Below, in pieces: positions 1 to 6,544 of a stretch of 13,425 nt of DNA. A program made the position numbers and the translations under genes. The notes under the pieces were generated by a model. It saw only the letters and a program-made list of their open reading frames with translations. It ran no database searches and had not been told where the DNA came from. This DNA is from an uncultured Spirochaetales bacterium. Lineage in GTDB: Bacteria > Spirochaetota > Spirochaetia > Sphaerochaetales > Sphaerochaetaceae. Numbering within the stretch: position 1 is the stretch's first letter; each line of letters opens with the position of its first letter. The DNA is taken from contig CALFMX010000257.1 of NCBI GenBank assembly GCA_937902565.1, positions 1-13,425 of the forward strand, given 5' to 3'.

Positions 1-60
1 ATTTTTATTATGACGCATGCCCTCTTGAAGGTTAGATTAATTATGAGTCATTGCGAACCC

Positions 61-89
61 TTGACCGGCGTACTCTGTCCTACTAAACT
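61..89 (+). promoter_or_regulatory. Predicted sigma70-type promoter of lgt operon
   Basis: A -35-like TTGACC at 61-66 (5 of 6 consensus bases) is followed by exactly 17 bp and a -10-like TAAACT at 84-89 (4 of 6). The expected transcription start, 7 nt after the -10, falls on the A of the lgt ATG at 96, which implies a leaderless message. Bases 1-60 are AT-rich and show no gene that I can support. The call rests on hexamer matching only. Confidence 0.5.
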
Positions 90-95
90 TCCCCC

Positions 96-1043
96 ATGGC
101 CACATTCATCACCTTCCCCTCCTGGATCAGAGCAGAGATCTTTCCCTCTCTTCCCATACGGTGGTATGGCCTGATGTACGTGGTCGCCTTCATCATCGCC
201 TATCTGCTGATCAGGGTTCAGGCGAAGCGGGGAGAGATCGCCCTCGACGACGATGGGGTCGTCAACGTGATGCTCTACTGCGTCTTTGGCCTCATCATCG
301 GCGCCCGCCTCTTCAGCGTTCTCTTCTATGATGGCTCCTTCTACTACTGGACCCACCCCCATATGATCTTCTGGCCCTTCCGCAACGGGCAGTTCGTCGG
401 CCTGCCCGGCATGAGCTACCATGGGGGATTGGTGGGTGCGGCCATCGGCGCCTGGCTCTTCAGCCGCCGCTACAAGGTGGACTTCCTCCTCCTTGCAGAT
501 ACCGTCGCCTTCGCCGCCCCCCTGGGCTATACCTTCGGCAGGCTCGGCAACTTTATCAACGGGGAGCTCTTCGGGCGGGTCAGCACCGCACCGTGGGCGG
601 TCGTCTTCCCCGATGCCCCGCTCTTTTCGACCAACTACGCCTGGGTGCGCGAGATTGCCGACCAGCTGGGCATCGCCTACCAGAGCGGGCAGCTGGTCAA
701 CCTGCCGCGCCACCCAAGCCAGCTCTACGAGGCGCTCTTCGAGGGGGTCCTCCTCTTCCTCTTCCTCTGGTTTGTCATCCGTCCCAAACGGGCGAAACGC
801 CCGGCCGGCATGGGCCTTGCCTGGTATATGATCGGCTATGGGACGGTTCGCTTCCTCATCGAGTACCTGCGTGCCCCCGATGAGAATCTGGGTTATATCA
901 TCGCCTTGGGAAAGGAGAGCGACACCATCGCACTCTTCCAGTCTCCGCTGAACATCTCCCTCGGGCAGATCTTCTGCCTCGCCATGATCGTCATCGGCAC
1001 GCTCTTTGCCCTGCTTCTATACCATCGCCACAAGGAGACATGA
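96..1043 (+). CDS. lgt: Prolipoprotein diacylglyceryl transferase
   Basis: This integral inner-membrane enzyme moves diacylglyceryl from phosphatidylglycerol to the lipobox cysteine of prolipoproteins, the first step of lipoprotein maturation. The 315-residue protein carries the Lgt signature G-R-L-G-N-F-I-N-G-E at 148-157. By alignment from memory, R149, N152 and E157 match E. coli R143, N146 and E151. H109 in Y-H-G-G matches H103, and R252/E256 match R239/E243. Several hydrophobic helices span the protein (about 25-40, 60-80, 108-123, 130-147, 213-228, 285-309). The start is well fixed: an in-frame TAA at 84-86 leaves only three codons, none a start, before the ATG, and there is no Shine-Dalgarno sequence. 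It is the first gene of the lgt-aminopeptidase-gpmI transcript, and its stop TGA touches the next ATG. An insert of about 20 residues at 176-200 makes it slightly longer than E. coli Lgt. Confidence 0.96.
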   Translation: MATFITFPSWIRAEIFPSLPIRWYGLMYVVAFIIAYLLIRVQAKRGEIALDDDGVVNVMLYCVFGLIIGARLFSVLFYDGSFYYWTHPHMIFWPFRNGQFVGLPGMSYHGGLVGAAIGAWLFSRRYKVDFLLLADTVAFAAPLGYTFGRLGNFINGELFGRVSTAPWAVVFPDAPLFSTNYAWVREIADQLGIAYQSGQLVNLPRHPSQLYEALFEGVLLFLFLWFVIRPKRAKRPAGMGLAWYMIGYGTVRFLIEYLRAPDENLGYIIALGKESDTIALFQSPLNISLGQIFCLAMIVIGTLFALLLYHRHKET

Positions 1044-2813
1044 ATGCCAACCATCAATGAACGGGTCGCATTGTTGCGCGCCCAACTGAAGAAGAACAAC
1101 CTCGATGCCTGGATCATCAACGGCACCGATCCCCACCAAAGCGAATACGTTGCCCCCCGTTGGAGGAGCCGTGAGTGGATCAGCGGCTTTTCCGGCAGCG
1201 CCGGCTCGGTCCTGGTCACGGCGAACGAGGCGCTCCTCTGGGTCGACTCCCGCTACTTCATCCAGGGGGAGGAGCAGATCGCAGGAACCGAATTCACCCT
1301 GATGAAGCTGGACACCCCGGGATACCCCGACATGAATACCTACCTCAAGAGAAAGCTCAAGGCGGGCAGCCGGGTTGGCATTGCGCAGGAGTCGCTCACC
1401 ATCAGTGCCCGCGCCCTCTACGAGAGCGCATGGGCCGGCTCCCTCACACTGGTGGCGATGGAGGACATCCTCGATGCGATCTGGGCCGACCGCCCCGCCG
1501 TACCCTCCACCCCGGTCATCCAGGTGGCCGACGACCTTGCCGGATTCTCGGCAGAGCAGAAACTGGCGATGGTGCGTACCGCGCTTGGCCAAAGCGGCGG
1601 TGACTGGACGATCATCGCCAGCCTCGATGATATCGCCTGGCTGACCAACCTGAGGGCAAGCGATGTCTCCTATAACCCGGTCTTCTACTCCTATGCCCTG
1701 GTCGGGCGCGACAAGGCGTTCCTCTTTGTCGACCGGAGCCGGTTCTCTGATGAGATCCTCGCTAAAACGGAAGCCTCATTTGCCATTGAACCCTATGAGA
1801 AGACCACCAAAGTTCTCGCAGAGGTCATCAAGGCAGATGATACGATCTACCTCAGCCCCGATCGCATCAGCCTCCTCATCGCTGATGCAATGGCAAGTTC
1901 GCACTACATCACCGGGCGGGATTTCACCACCGACCTCAAGGCGAGCAAGAACGAGACGGAGCTCGAGGGGATGAGACGGGCCCACCTCCTCGATGGGGTG
2001 GCCCTCGTGAACTTCCTCTCCAGCCTCGACAGGGTGGGTGGTACCTACACCGAGATCGAGATCGCAGCCATGCTTGCCCGGGAGCGGGAGCGTTCAAGTG
2101 AGTACCTCGGCCCCTCATTCGGCCCGATCTCCGGATGGGCCGAACACGGGGCTCTGCCCCACTACAGTGCCACCGAGGAGAGCAACGCCACGGTGACGGG
2201 TGACGGCCTGCTCGTCCTCGACACCGGAGGGCACTACCAGAGCGGTATGACCGATGTGACCCGGACGATCCTCTTCGGAGAGGCGACCGAGCAGCAGAGG
2301 CGGGACTATACCCTGGTGCTCAAGGGGAACCTGGCGCTTGCCGGCTGTCGCTTCCCCGAGGGGACGAACGGCTACCAGCTCGATGTGCTGGCCCGCCAGT
2401 TCCTCTGGCAGGAGGGCCTCGCCTTCCACCACGGCACCGGCCATGGCATCGGCTTCAGGCTCAATGTCCATGAGGGGCCGCAGTCCATCAGCCCGAGGCC
2501 GCTTGCGGTGCCGCTGAAGAAGGGGATGATCATCAGCGATGAGCCGGGGCTCTACCGACAGGGGAGCCACGGGATCCGCATCGAGAACATCGTTGCGGTG
2601 CAAGAGGATGTGAAGAGTGAATTCGGACAGTTCCTGAGCTTTGAAGTATTGACCATCTGTCCGTTTGAACGCACATTGATAGTTAAGGAGCTGCTCACCG
2701 AGACCGAGGTGGCCATGGTCGATGCCTACCACCGCTGGGTCCGTGAGGAGCTCAAGGATTTGGTGGATGAGCGTGCGCTGCCCTATCTTGAAGCAGCCAC
2801 CTCCCCCCTATGA
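1044..2813 (+). CDS. Xaa-Pro aminopeptidase, M24B, long APP1/XPNPEP1 type
   Basis: This is a predicted cytosolic metalloaminopeptidase that removes an N-terminal residue preceding proline. At 589 residues it has the three-domain form of human XPNPEP1, not the shorter E. coli PepP. An N-terminal creatinase-like domain (about 5-130) is followed by a second one (about 155-310), then the M24 pita-bread catalytic domain (about 315-530) and an M24_C tail. The five metal ligands are present: D393 and D404 in L-D-T-G...T-D-V-T, H467 in H-G-T-G-H-G, E500 in D-E-P-G and E514 in R-I-E-N. The histidines H463 and H476 (N-V-H-E-G) are also kept. There is no signal peptide. The ATG directly follows the lgt stop with zero spacing, and AAGGAG at 1032-1037 lies 6 nt upstream inside lgt, so translation is likely coupled. 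It is probably a peptide-recycling housekeeping enzyme. Confidence 0.95.
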   Translation: MPTINERVALLRAQLKKNNLDAWIINGTDPHQSEYVAPRWRSREWISGFSGSAGSVLVTANEALLWVDSRYFIQGEEQIAGTEFTLMKLDTPGYPDMNTYLKRKLKAGSRVGIAQESLTISARALYESAWAGSLTLVAMEDILDAIWADRPAVPSTPVIQVADDLAGFSAEQKLAMVRTALGQSGGDWTIIASLDDIAWLTNLRASDVSYNPVFYSYALVGRDKAFLFVDRSRFSDEILAKTEASFAIEPYEKTTKVLAEVIKADDTIYLSPDRISLLIADAMASSHYITGRDFTTDLKASKNETELEGMRRAHLLDGVALVNFLSSLDRVGGTYTEIEIAAMLARERERSSEYLGPSFGPISGWAEHGALPHYSATEESNATVTGDGLLVLDTGGHYQSGMTDVTRTILFGEATEQQRRDYTLVLKGNLALAGCRFPEGTNGYQLDVLARQFLWQEGLAFHHGTGHGIGFRLNVHEGPQSISPRPLAVPLKKGMIISDEPGLYRQGSHGIRIENIVAVQEDVKSEFGQFLSFEVLTICPFERTLIVKELLTETEVAMVDAYHRWVREELKDLVDERALPYLEAATSPL

Positions 2814-2814
2814 T

Positions 2815-2820
2815 AAGGAG
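2815..2820 (+). promoter_or_regulatory. Ribosome binding site fixing the gpmI start
   Basis: AAGGAG lies 9 nt before the ATG at 2830. It favours this start over the in-frame ATG at 2722, which would put 36 extra, family-atypical residues inside the aminopeptidase gene. The site overlaps the end of that gene's 3' flank, consistent with readthrough from the same transcript. Confidence 0.75.
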
Positions 2821-2829
2821 CATACCCCA

Positions 2830-4476
2830 ATGGTAACTGCATTGAAGAAGATGGGAAAGATTTCCCGCAAGGGCCCGGTTGTCCTCATCATCATGGATGG
2901 CGTGGGCTTTGGAAAATACAAGGATGGTGATGGCGTTGCAGCTGCCATGACCGGCACCCTTGACAAGCTCTACAGCGAGAATCCATGGACGAAGCTGAAG
3001 GCACACGGCCAGGCCGTCGGCCTGCCGAGCGACGATGACATGGGCAACAGCGAGGTCGGGCACAACGCCATCGGCTGTGGACGGGTCTTCAGCCAGGGGG
3101 CGAAGCTGGTGGGCAACTCGATTTCAAGCCGCGCCATGTTCGATGGTGAGGTCTGGAAGCATCTGGTTGCCAACACCAAGGAGCACGACTCGACGATGCA
3201 CTTCATCGGCCTGCTCAGCGACGGCAACGTCCACTCCCACATCGACAACCTCAAGGCGATGGTCGCCGAGGCCAAGGCTGAGGGGGTGAAGCGGGTGAGG
3301 ATTCACGCGCTGCTCGATGGCCGTGATGTCGGCGAGCTCAGCGCCCTTGAGTACTTCCTTCCCTTCGAGGCGTTCCTCGCCTCCCTCAACGATGGGAATT
3401 TTGACGCCAGGATCGCCAGCGGCGGCGGGCGAATGGTCATCACGATGGACCGCTACAACGCCAACTGGAACATGGTCAAGCGCGGCTGGGAGACCCATGT
3501 CCTCGGAGAGGGCAGGCTCTTTGCCAGCGCCAAGGAGGCGATTGAGACACTGAGGGGCGAGACCGGTGCCATCGACCAGGACCTGCCGCCCTTTGTCATC
3601 GCCGAAGGCGGCAAGCCGGTGGGGACCATAGAGGACGGCGATAGTGTCATCCTCTTCAATTTCCGCGGCGACCGCGCCCTGGAGATCACCAAGGCCTTCG
3701 AGGCGGAGACACTGGATGAGTTCGACCGCAAGCGCTACCCCAAGGTCCAGTACGCCGGCATGATGGAGTACGATGGGGACCTCCATGTCCCCCGGCAGTA
3801 CCTGGTCTCACCCCCGGCGATCGACCGGACGATGGCCGAGTATCTCTGTGCATCGAACGTGAGGCAGTTCTCGATCAGCGAGACGCAGAAGTTTGGCCAT
3901 ATCACCTACTTCTTCAACGGCAACCGGACCGGCAAGTTCGACGAGAAGCTCGAGGAGTACGTCGAGATCCCCAGCGACATCGTCCCCTTCGAACAGCGAC
4001 CGTGGATGAAGTGCGCCGAGATCGCCGATCGGGTCATCTCCGAGGTCGAGAGCGGGGAATGGGACCTTATCAAGCTCAACTTCCCCAACGGGGATATGGT
4101 CGGCCATACCGGGGTCTTCCAGGCTGTCGTCTGCTCGATGGAGGGGATGGACCTGCAGATCGGGCGGATCGCCAAGGCGGTCAAGCAGGCTGGAGGCGTC
4201 ATGATCATCTCGGCCGACCACGGCAACGCCGACGATATGTTCGAGCATGCCAAGGACGGCAGTCTCCTCTGCAAGGAGAATGGGGAGGTGCGGGCGAAGA
4301 CGAGCCACTCACTCAACCCGGTTCCCTGTATCATCGTGGACTACGGCTACAACGGCGAGTACTCCCAGACCCTCAACGAGGGGCTCGGGATCAGCAGTCT
4401 GGCCGCCACGGTGATGAACTTCCTCGACTTCGAGGCTCCCGCTGACTACGACAAGTCGGTCATCACAGTGGATTGA
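2830..4476 (+). CDS. gpmI: 2,3-bisphosphoglycerate-independent phosphoglycerate mutase
   Basis: This enzyme interconverts 3- and 2-phosphoglycerate in glycolysis/gluconeogenesis with a phosphoserine intermediate and two metal ions, in the cytosol. The 548-residue protein has the alkaline-phosphatase-type metal residues: D23 (I-I-M-D-G-V-G), catalytic S74 in D-M-G-N-S-E-V-G-H-N, D422 and H426 in N-G-D-M-V-G-H-T-G, D463/H464 in S-A-D-H-G-N-A and H493 in T-S-H-S-L-N-P-V-P. It is longer than the 510-515 residues typical of E. coli and Bacillus enzymes. The segments S-E-T-Q-K-F-G-H (350-357), N-G-N-R-T-G (363-368) and the K-D-G-S-L-L-C-K insert (475-482) resemble the plant/trypanosomatid subgroup as I remember it. 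The ATG has a good Shine-Dalgarno site. The gene starts 16 nt after the aminopeptidase stop and ends before a strong terminator, so it is the last gene of this operon. Confidence 0.95.
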   Translation: MVTALKKMGKISRKGPVVLIIMDGVGFGKYKDGDGVAAAMTGTLDKLYSENPWTKLKAHGQAVGLPSDDDMGNSEVGHNAIGCGRVFSQGAKLVGNSISSRAMFDGEVWKHLVANTKEHDSTMHFIGLLSDGNVHSHIDNLKAMVAEAKAEGVKRVRIHALLDGRDVGELSALEYFLPFEAFLASLNDGNFDARIASGGGRMVITMDRYNANWNMVKRGWETHVLGEGRLFASAKEAIETLRGETGAIDQDLPPFVIAEGGKPVGTIEDGDSVILFNFRGDRALEITKAFEAETLDEFDRKRYPKVQYAGMMEYDGDLHVPRQYLVSPPAIDRTMAEYLCASNVRQFSISETQKFGHITYFFNGNRTGKFDEKLEEYVEIPSDIVPFEQRPWMKCAEIADRVISEVESGEWDLIKLNFPNGDMVGHTGVFQAVVCSMEGMDLQIGRIAKAVKQAGGVMIISADHGNADDMFEHAKDGSLLCKENGEVRAKTSHSLNPVPCIIVDYGYNGEYSQTLNEGLGISSLAATVMNFLDFEAPADYDKSVITVD

Positions 4477-4499
4477 CCGGTTCATTGCCATCAAGATGT

Positions 4500-4538
4500 G
4501 GGGCTGCTTCAAACACGGTTTGAAACAGCCCCATTTTT
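4500..4538 (+). terminator. Rho-independent terminator after gpmI
   Basis: GGGGCTG (4500-4506) pairs with CAGCCCC (4526-4532), and TTCAAAC (4508-4514) pairs with GTTTGAA (4518-4524). A single C/A mismatch separates the two helices and the loop is ACG. The stem is followed by ATTTTT, so it terminates the + strand lgt-aminopeptidase-gpmI transcript. On the other strand the same stem lies about 24 nt after the stop of the convergent gene but has no T run, so there it may only stabilise the 3' end. Confidence 0.9.
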
Positions 4539-4556
4539 CCGGGAATTGGTGGTGTC

Positions 4557-5558
4557 TTACAACGCAGGGGTGTTCTTCTGGTACACATCCCAGCCGGCTA
4601 CGAGGGCATCGATGATCGGTCTGCTGACGGCAAATCCGTTCTTCATCCCGATGGCAAATGCTCCAGAGGAGGCATCAAGGCTCTCGAGGACGGTCTGCCC
4701 GCTGTAGGGTTGGTCGTAGTTGACCACGTCGCGTATGACGATCAGGCGATCGAGCTTCCCTTCGTTGAGGGCGACCACCCCAAAGGCGTTGTCCTCCATC
4801 TGCGTCACCATGTAGGTGCCATCGCCGTAGGCGGCGGTGACCACATCAGCGTGCTCTGAAGAGCCCTTGCCGTGCCAGTAGTTGTCCCCGGTTACCGAGA
4901 CGCCCATCCTCACCGACGGTGTCATGGCTGCCTGGAGAGGGCCGTAGTTCATCCGATAGGTGGCGGCCGCCCGATCATCGAGGAGCTCAACATCCCGGGT
5001 CAGTTCGTACGCCCACCGGGCCAGGTCCTGGTTGAGGGGGATATACCCTGCACGGTCGTAGCCGGAGGAGCGCATGAAGGTAGTCTCCGATCCGGCAGGA
5101 TTGTCGGACTCCTTCCATGCATGGCCAAGTTCCACATCGACGAGTGCATCGGCGATGACCACATCCCCGAGGGTTCCGCGCTCCGGGCTCATGCCGGCAC
5201 AGCCGCTGATGAGGATATAGGTATCGGAGAAGTCAAACCGGCTGTCACGGAGGATCGTGGTGAGGGTGGCGCTTGCCTGTGCCTTGCCCATGCCGGCAAT
5301 CGCCCCGGCAACCCCGTCGCTATTGACGTAGAGGGTCAGGGGCATCTCATTGAGGGTGTAGGCGGGGCTGCCATCAAAGTAGTGCTCATAGAAGTGCTGG
5401 AACTCTCCGGCAAAATCTTCCTTGTTCTCCCCGACTTCAAACATGCCGAGCACCAGGACTTTGATGGGCTGCCTCTCCGTTACCGGCTGAGCCTCCAGGG
5501 CAGAGAGGGTAGTGAGAGCGACGAGGGCGACGACCAAGATGCGTGATAGCTTTTTCAT
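4557..5558 (-). CDS. Secreted purine nucleoside permease (NUP) family protein
   Basis: The 333-residue protein belongs to the NUP family, which has a nucleoside-phosphorylase-like fold; members are annotated as nucleoside permeases, but the biochemical activity in bacteria is poorly defined. Residues 1-23 form a Sec signal peptide: M-K-K-L-S-R, a hydrophobic core, then likely cleavage after A23 (L-E-A before Q-P). There is no lipobox, so the mature protein should be periplasmic. Phosphorylase-like elements include G-M-G-K-A-Q-A-S-A (89-97), S-G-C-A-G-M-S-P-E-R-G-T (118-129), M-E-D-N-A-F-G (254-260) and V-I-R-D-V-V-N-Y-D (274-282). The start at 5558 is preceded by GGAGG (5566-5570) with 7-nt spacing. 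An in-frame start at 5717 would add 53 residues encoded in the AT-rich regulatory region and would bury the signal peptide. The gene is monocistronic, with its own promoter and a likely operator cluster. It may bind or cleave extracellular nucleosides. Confidence 0.82.
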   Translation of the reverse strand: MKKLSRILVVALVALTTLSALEAQPVTERQPIKVLVLGMFEVGENKEDFAGEFQHFYEHYFDGSPAYTLNEMPLTLYVNSDGVAGAIAGMGKAQASATLTTILRDSRFDFSDTYILISGCAGMSPERGTLGDVVIADALVDVELGHAWKESDNPAGSETTFMRSSGYDRAGYIPLNQDLARWAYELTRDVELLDDRAAATYRMNYGPLQAAMTPSVRMGVSVTGDNYWHGKGSSEHADVVTAAYGDGTYMVTQMEDNAFGVVALNEGKLDRLIVIRDVVNYDQPYSGQTVLESLDASSGAFAIGMKNGFAVSRPIIDALVAGWDVYQKNTPAL

Positions 5559-5592
5559 CCGAGATCCTCCATAGGGGTGTAAAGATGTGTGC

Positions 5593-5621
5593 AGTGTAGT
5601 GATTACGGGAAGAAGCCTCAA
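5593..5621 (-). promoter_or_regulatory. Predicted promoter of the NUP-family gene
   Basis: Reading the minus strand, TTGAGG (5621-5616; 4 of 6 consensus) is followed by 17 bp and TACACT (5598-5593; 4 of 6). The predicted start near 5586 gives a 5' leader of about 28 nt that contains the GGAGG ribosome site. TTGCAA at 5628-5633 lies just upstream of the -35, a suitable place for a regulator. The call is based on hexamer matching only. Confidence 0.4.
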
Positions 5622-5627
5622 GCGGAT

Positions 5628-5642
5628 TTGCAAGAAATGCAA
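5628..5642. promoter_or_regulatory. TTGCA/TGCAA inverted pair, candidate regulator half-sites
   Basis: TTGCA (5628-5632) and TGCAA (5638-5642) form a short inverted repeat with a 5-nt spacer, directly upstream of the predicted NUP-gene -35. The bases TGCAACAAA at 5638-5646 match the arm of the larger inverted repeat at 5687-5718. The shared core suggests that one DNA-binding protein recognises both places. The site is short, so chance cannot be excluded. Confidence 0.3.
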
Positions 5643-5686
5643 CAAATATGGTGGAATTTTAAAGCAAGAAATATAGAAATAAATAT

Positions 5687-5718
5687 ATTGCAACAAAAAT
5701 AGCATATTTTGTTGCAAT
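5687..5718. repeat. 12-bp perfect inverted repeat, candidate operator
   Basis: ATTGCAACAAAA (5687-5698) and TTTTGTTGCAAT (5707-5718) are perfect reverse complements separated by 8 nt. With one bulged A the helix extends to a GCA loop (14 bp in all). It lies in the 212-bp AT-rich gap between the unrecognised membrane-protein gene and the NUP gene, about 66 bp upstream of the predicted NUP -35. The A/T-rich stem and the lack of a clean T run make an operator more likely than a terminator, although a weak terminator for the gene ending at 5771 is possible. The rest of the gap (about 5719-5770) shows nothing that I can name. Confidence 0.6.
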
Positions 5719-5770
5719 TACTGTGATGGTAGGATTGATTTTCTGGGTATTACAACAACTGTCTTGCGCT

Positions 5771-6538
5771 CTAGAACCAGATGTTATGGGCCCGTGTCAC
5801 CAGCAGCAGGTCTGTCGATCCGGCGATGTAGAGGATCAGGCCGATGGTATTGACCGCCGGGTGCTGGCTCATCGCCACCATGGCGTTGCCGGCGATCATC
5901 AGGATGAAGGCAAGGCCGCGGCTGAGTGCCTGGCGGCTGAAGTGCTCCTCGAGCATGGAGACGAGGAAGGTGAGGGCGGCGAGGAGATTGATGAGAATGC
6001 AAATCCATGCAAAGAGGGAGTTGGTCACGCTCACCTCATAGAGGAATGAGGGGTTATTGACGGCTATGGGGGTCAGTACCGTGATGAAGAGGGCGACCGA
6101 GGCGCCTACAAAGGAGTACTGGCTGAGCTTGATCGGGTTGATTGTCTGCTGGAAGATCGCCGAGGCGAGAAAGAGGAAGGAGGAGAAGAGGAGGGAGAAG
6201 TGGTAGACCATGGCGATGGCGTAGGGGGAGATGACGATGGTGGTGGTCAGGCCGTAGTAGAGTGGCAGGATCTTCACATTGCCCAGGCTGATCATCAAGA
6301 AGAGCATCGGCAACACCCGTGCCTCCGCACCGATGTTGGCCCGGTAGAAGAAACAGAGCAGTGTAGCCACCACCATGGTGACCCAGAGGTGGATGAGGCT
6401 GGGCAGGATGTGGGAGCGGGCAATGACCCAGCTCCCCTGCTCGACGGAGGTTGTGATGCCATGGACGAGCACGATGGTGAGGATGACAGTGATGACCCCC
6501 TCGATGCCGAGGAGAATGAAGCGTGCTCTCTTGCCCAT
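5771..6538 (-). CDS. Unrecognised polytopic membrane protein
   Basis: I do not recognise a family. The 255-residue protein has about eight hydrophobic helices (roughly 7-27, 45-65, 75-95, 101-128, 141-160, 172-195, 207-223, 229-247) and almost no soluble domain. Its short loops, such as E-E-H-F-S-R-Q-A-L-S-R at 197-207, are polar. There is no signal peptide beyond the first helix and no catalytic motif that I can identify. The ATG lies 6 nt after the stop of the SDF-transporter gene and has no Shine-Dalgarno sequence, so its translation probably depends on ribosomes finishing the transporter. This tight coupling suggests that the two proteins act in the same membrane process. The gene ends before the AT-rich gap with the inverted repeat. 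Its composition matches its neighbours, so there is no sign of recent transfer. Confidence 0.75.
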   Translation of the reverse strand: MGKRARFILLGIEGVITVILTIVLVHGITTSVEQGSWVIARSHILPSLIHLWVTMVVATLLCFFYRANIGAEARVLPMLFLMISLGNVKILPLYYGLTTTIVISPYAIAMVYHFSLLFSSFLFLASAIFQQTINPIKLSQYSFVGASVALFITVLTPIAVNNPSFLYEVSVTNSLFAWICILINLLAALTFLVSMLEEHFSRQALSRGLAFILMIAGNAMVAMSQHPAVNTIGLILYIAGSTDLLLVTRAHNIWF

Positions 6539-6544
6539 CGCTTG

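Noticed and set aside
2722..2829. Upstream in-frame ATG that would extend gpmI by 36 residues
   Set aside because: It lies inside the aminopeptidase gene, has no good ribosome site and adds residues not seen in the family; ATG 2830 has AAGGAG.
5559..5717. N-terminal extension of the NUP-family protein by 53 residues
   Set aside because: The extension is encoded in AT-rich intergenic DNA, begins inside the inverted repeat and would bury a good signal peptide; ATG 5558 has GGAGG.
5687..5718. Inverted repeat as a classical rho-independent terminator for the gene ending at 5771
   Set aside because: The stem is mostly A/T and is followed by ATATATTTATTT, not a T run. The shared TTGCAA core elsewhere fits an operator better, although weak terminator activity remains possible.
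5771..6538. Possible YhhN/lysoplasmalogenase-like identity for the 8-helix protein
   Set aside because: Helix number and size are similar, but I could not see the family's conserved acidic residues clearly enough to name it.
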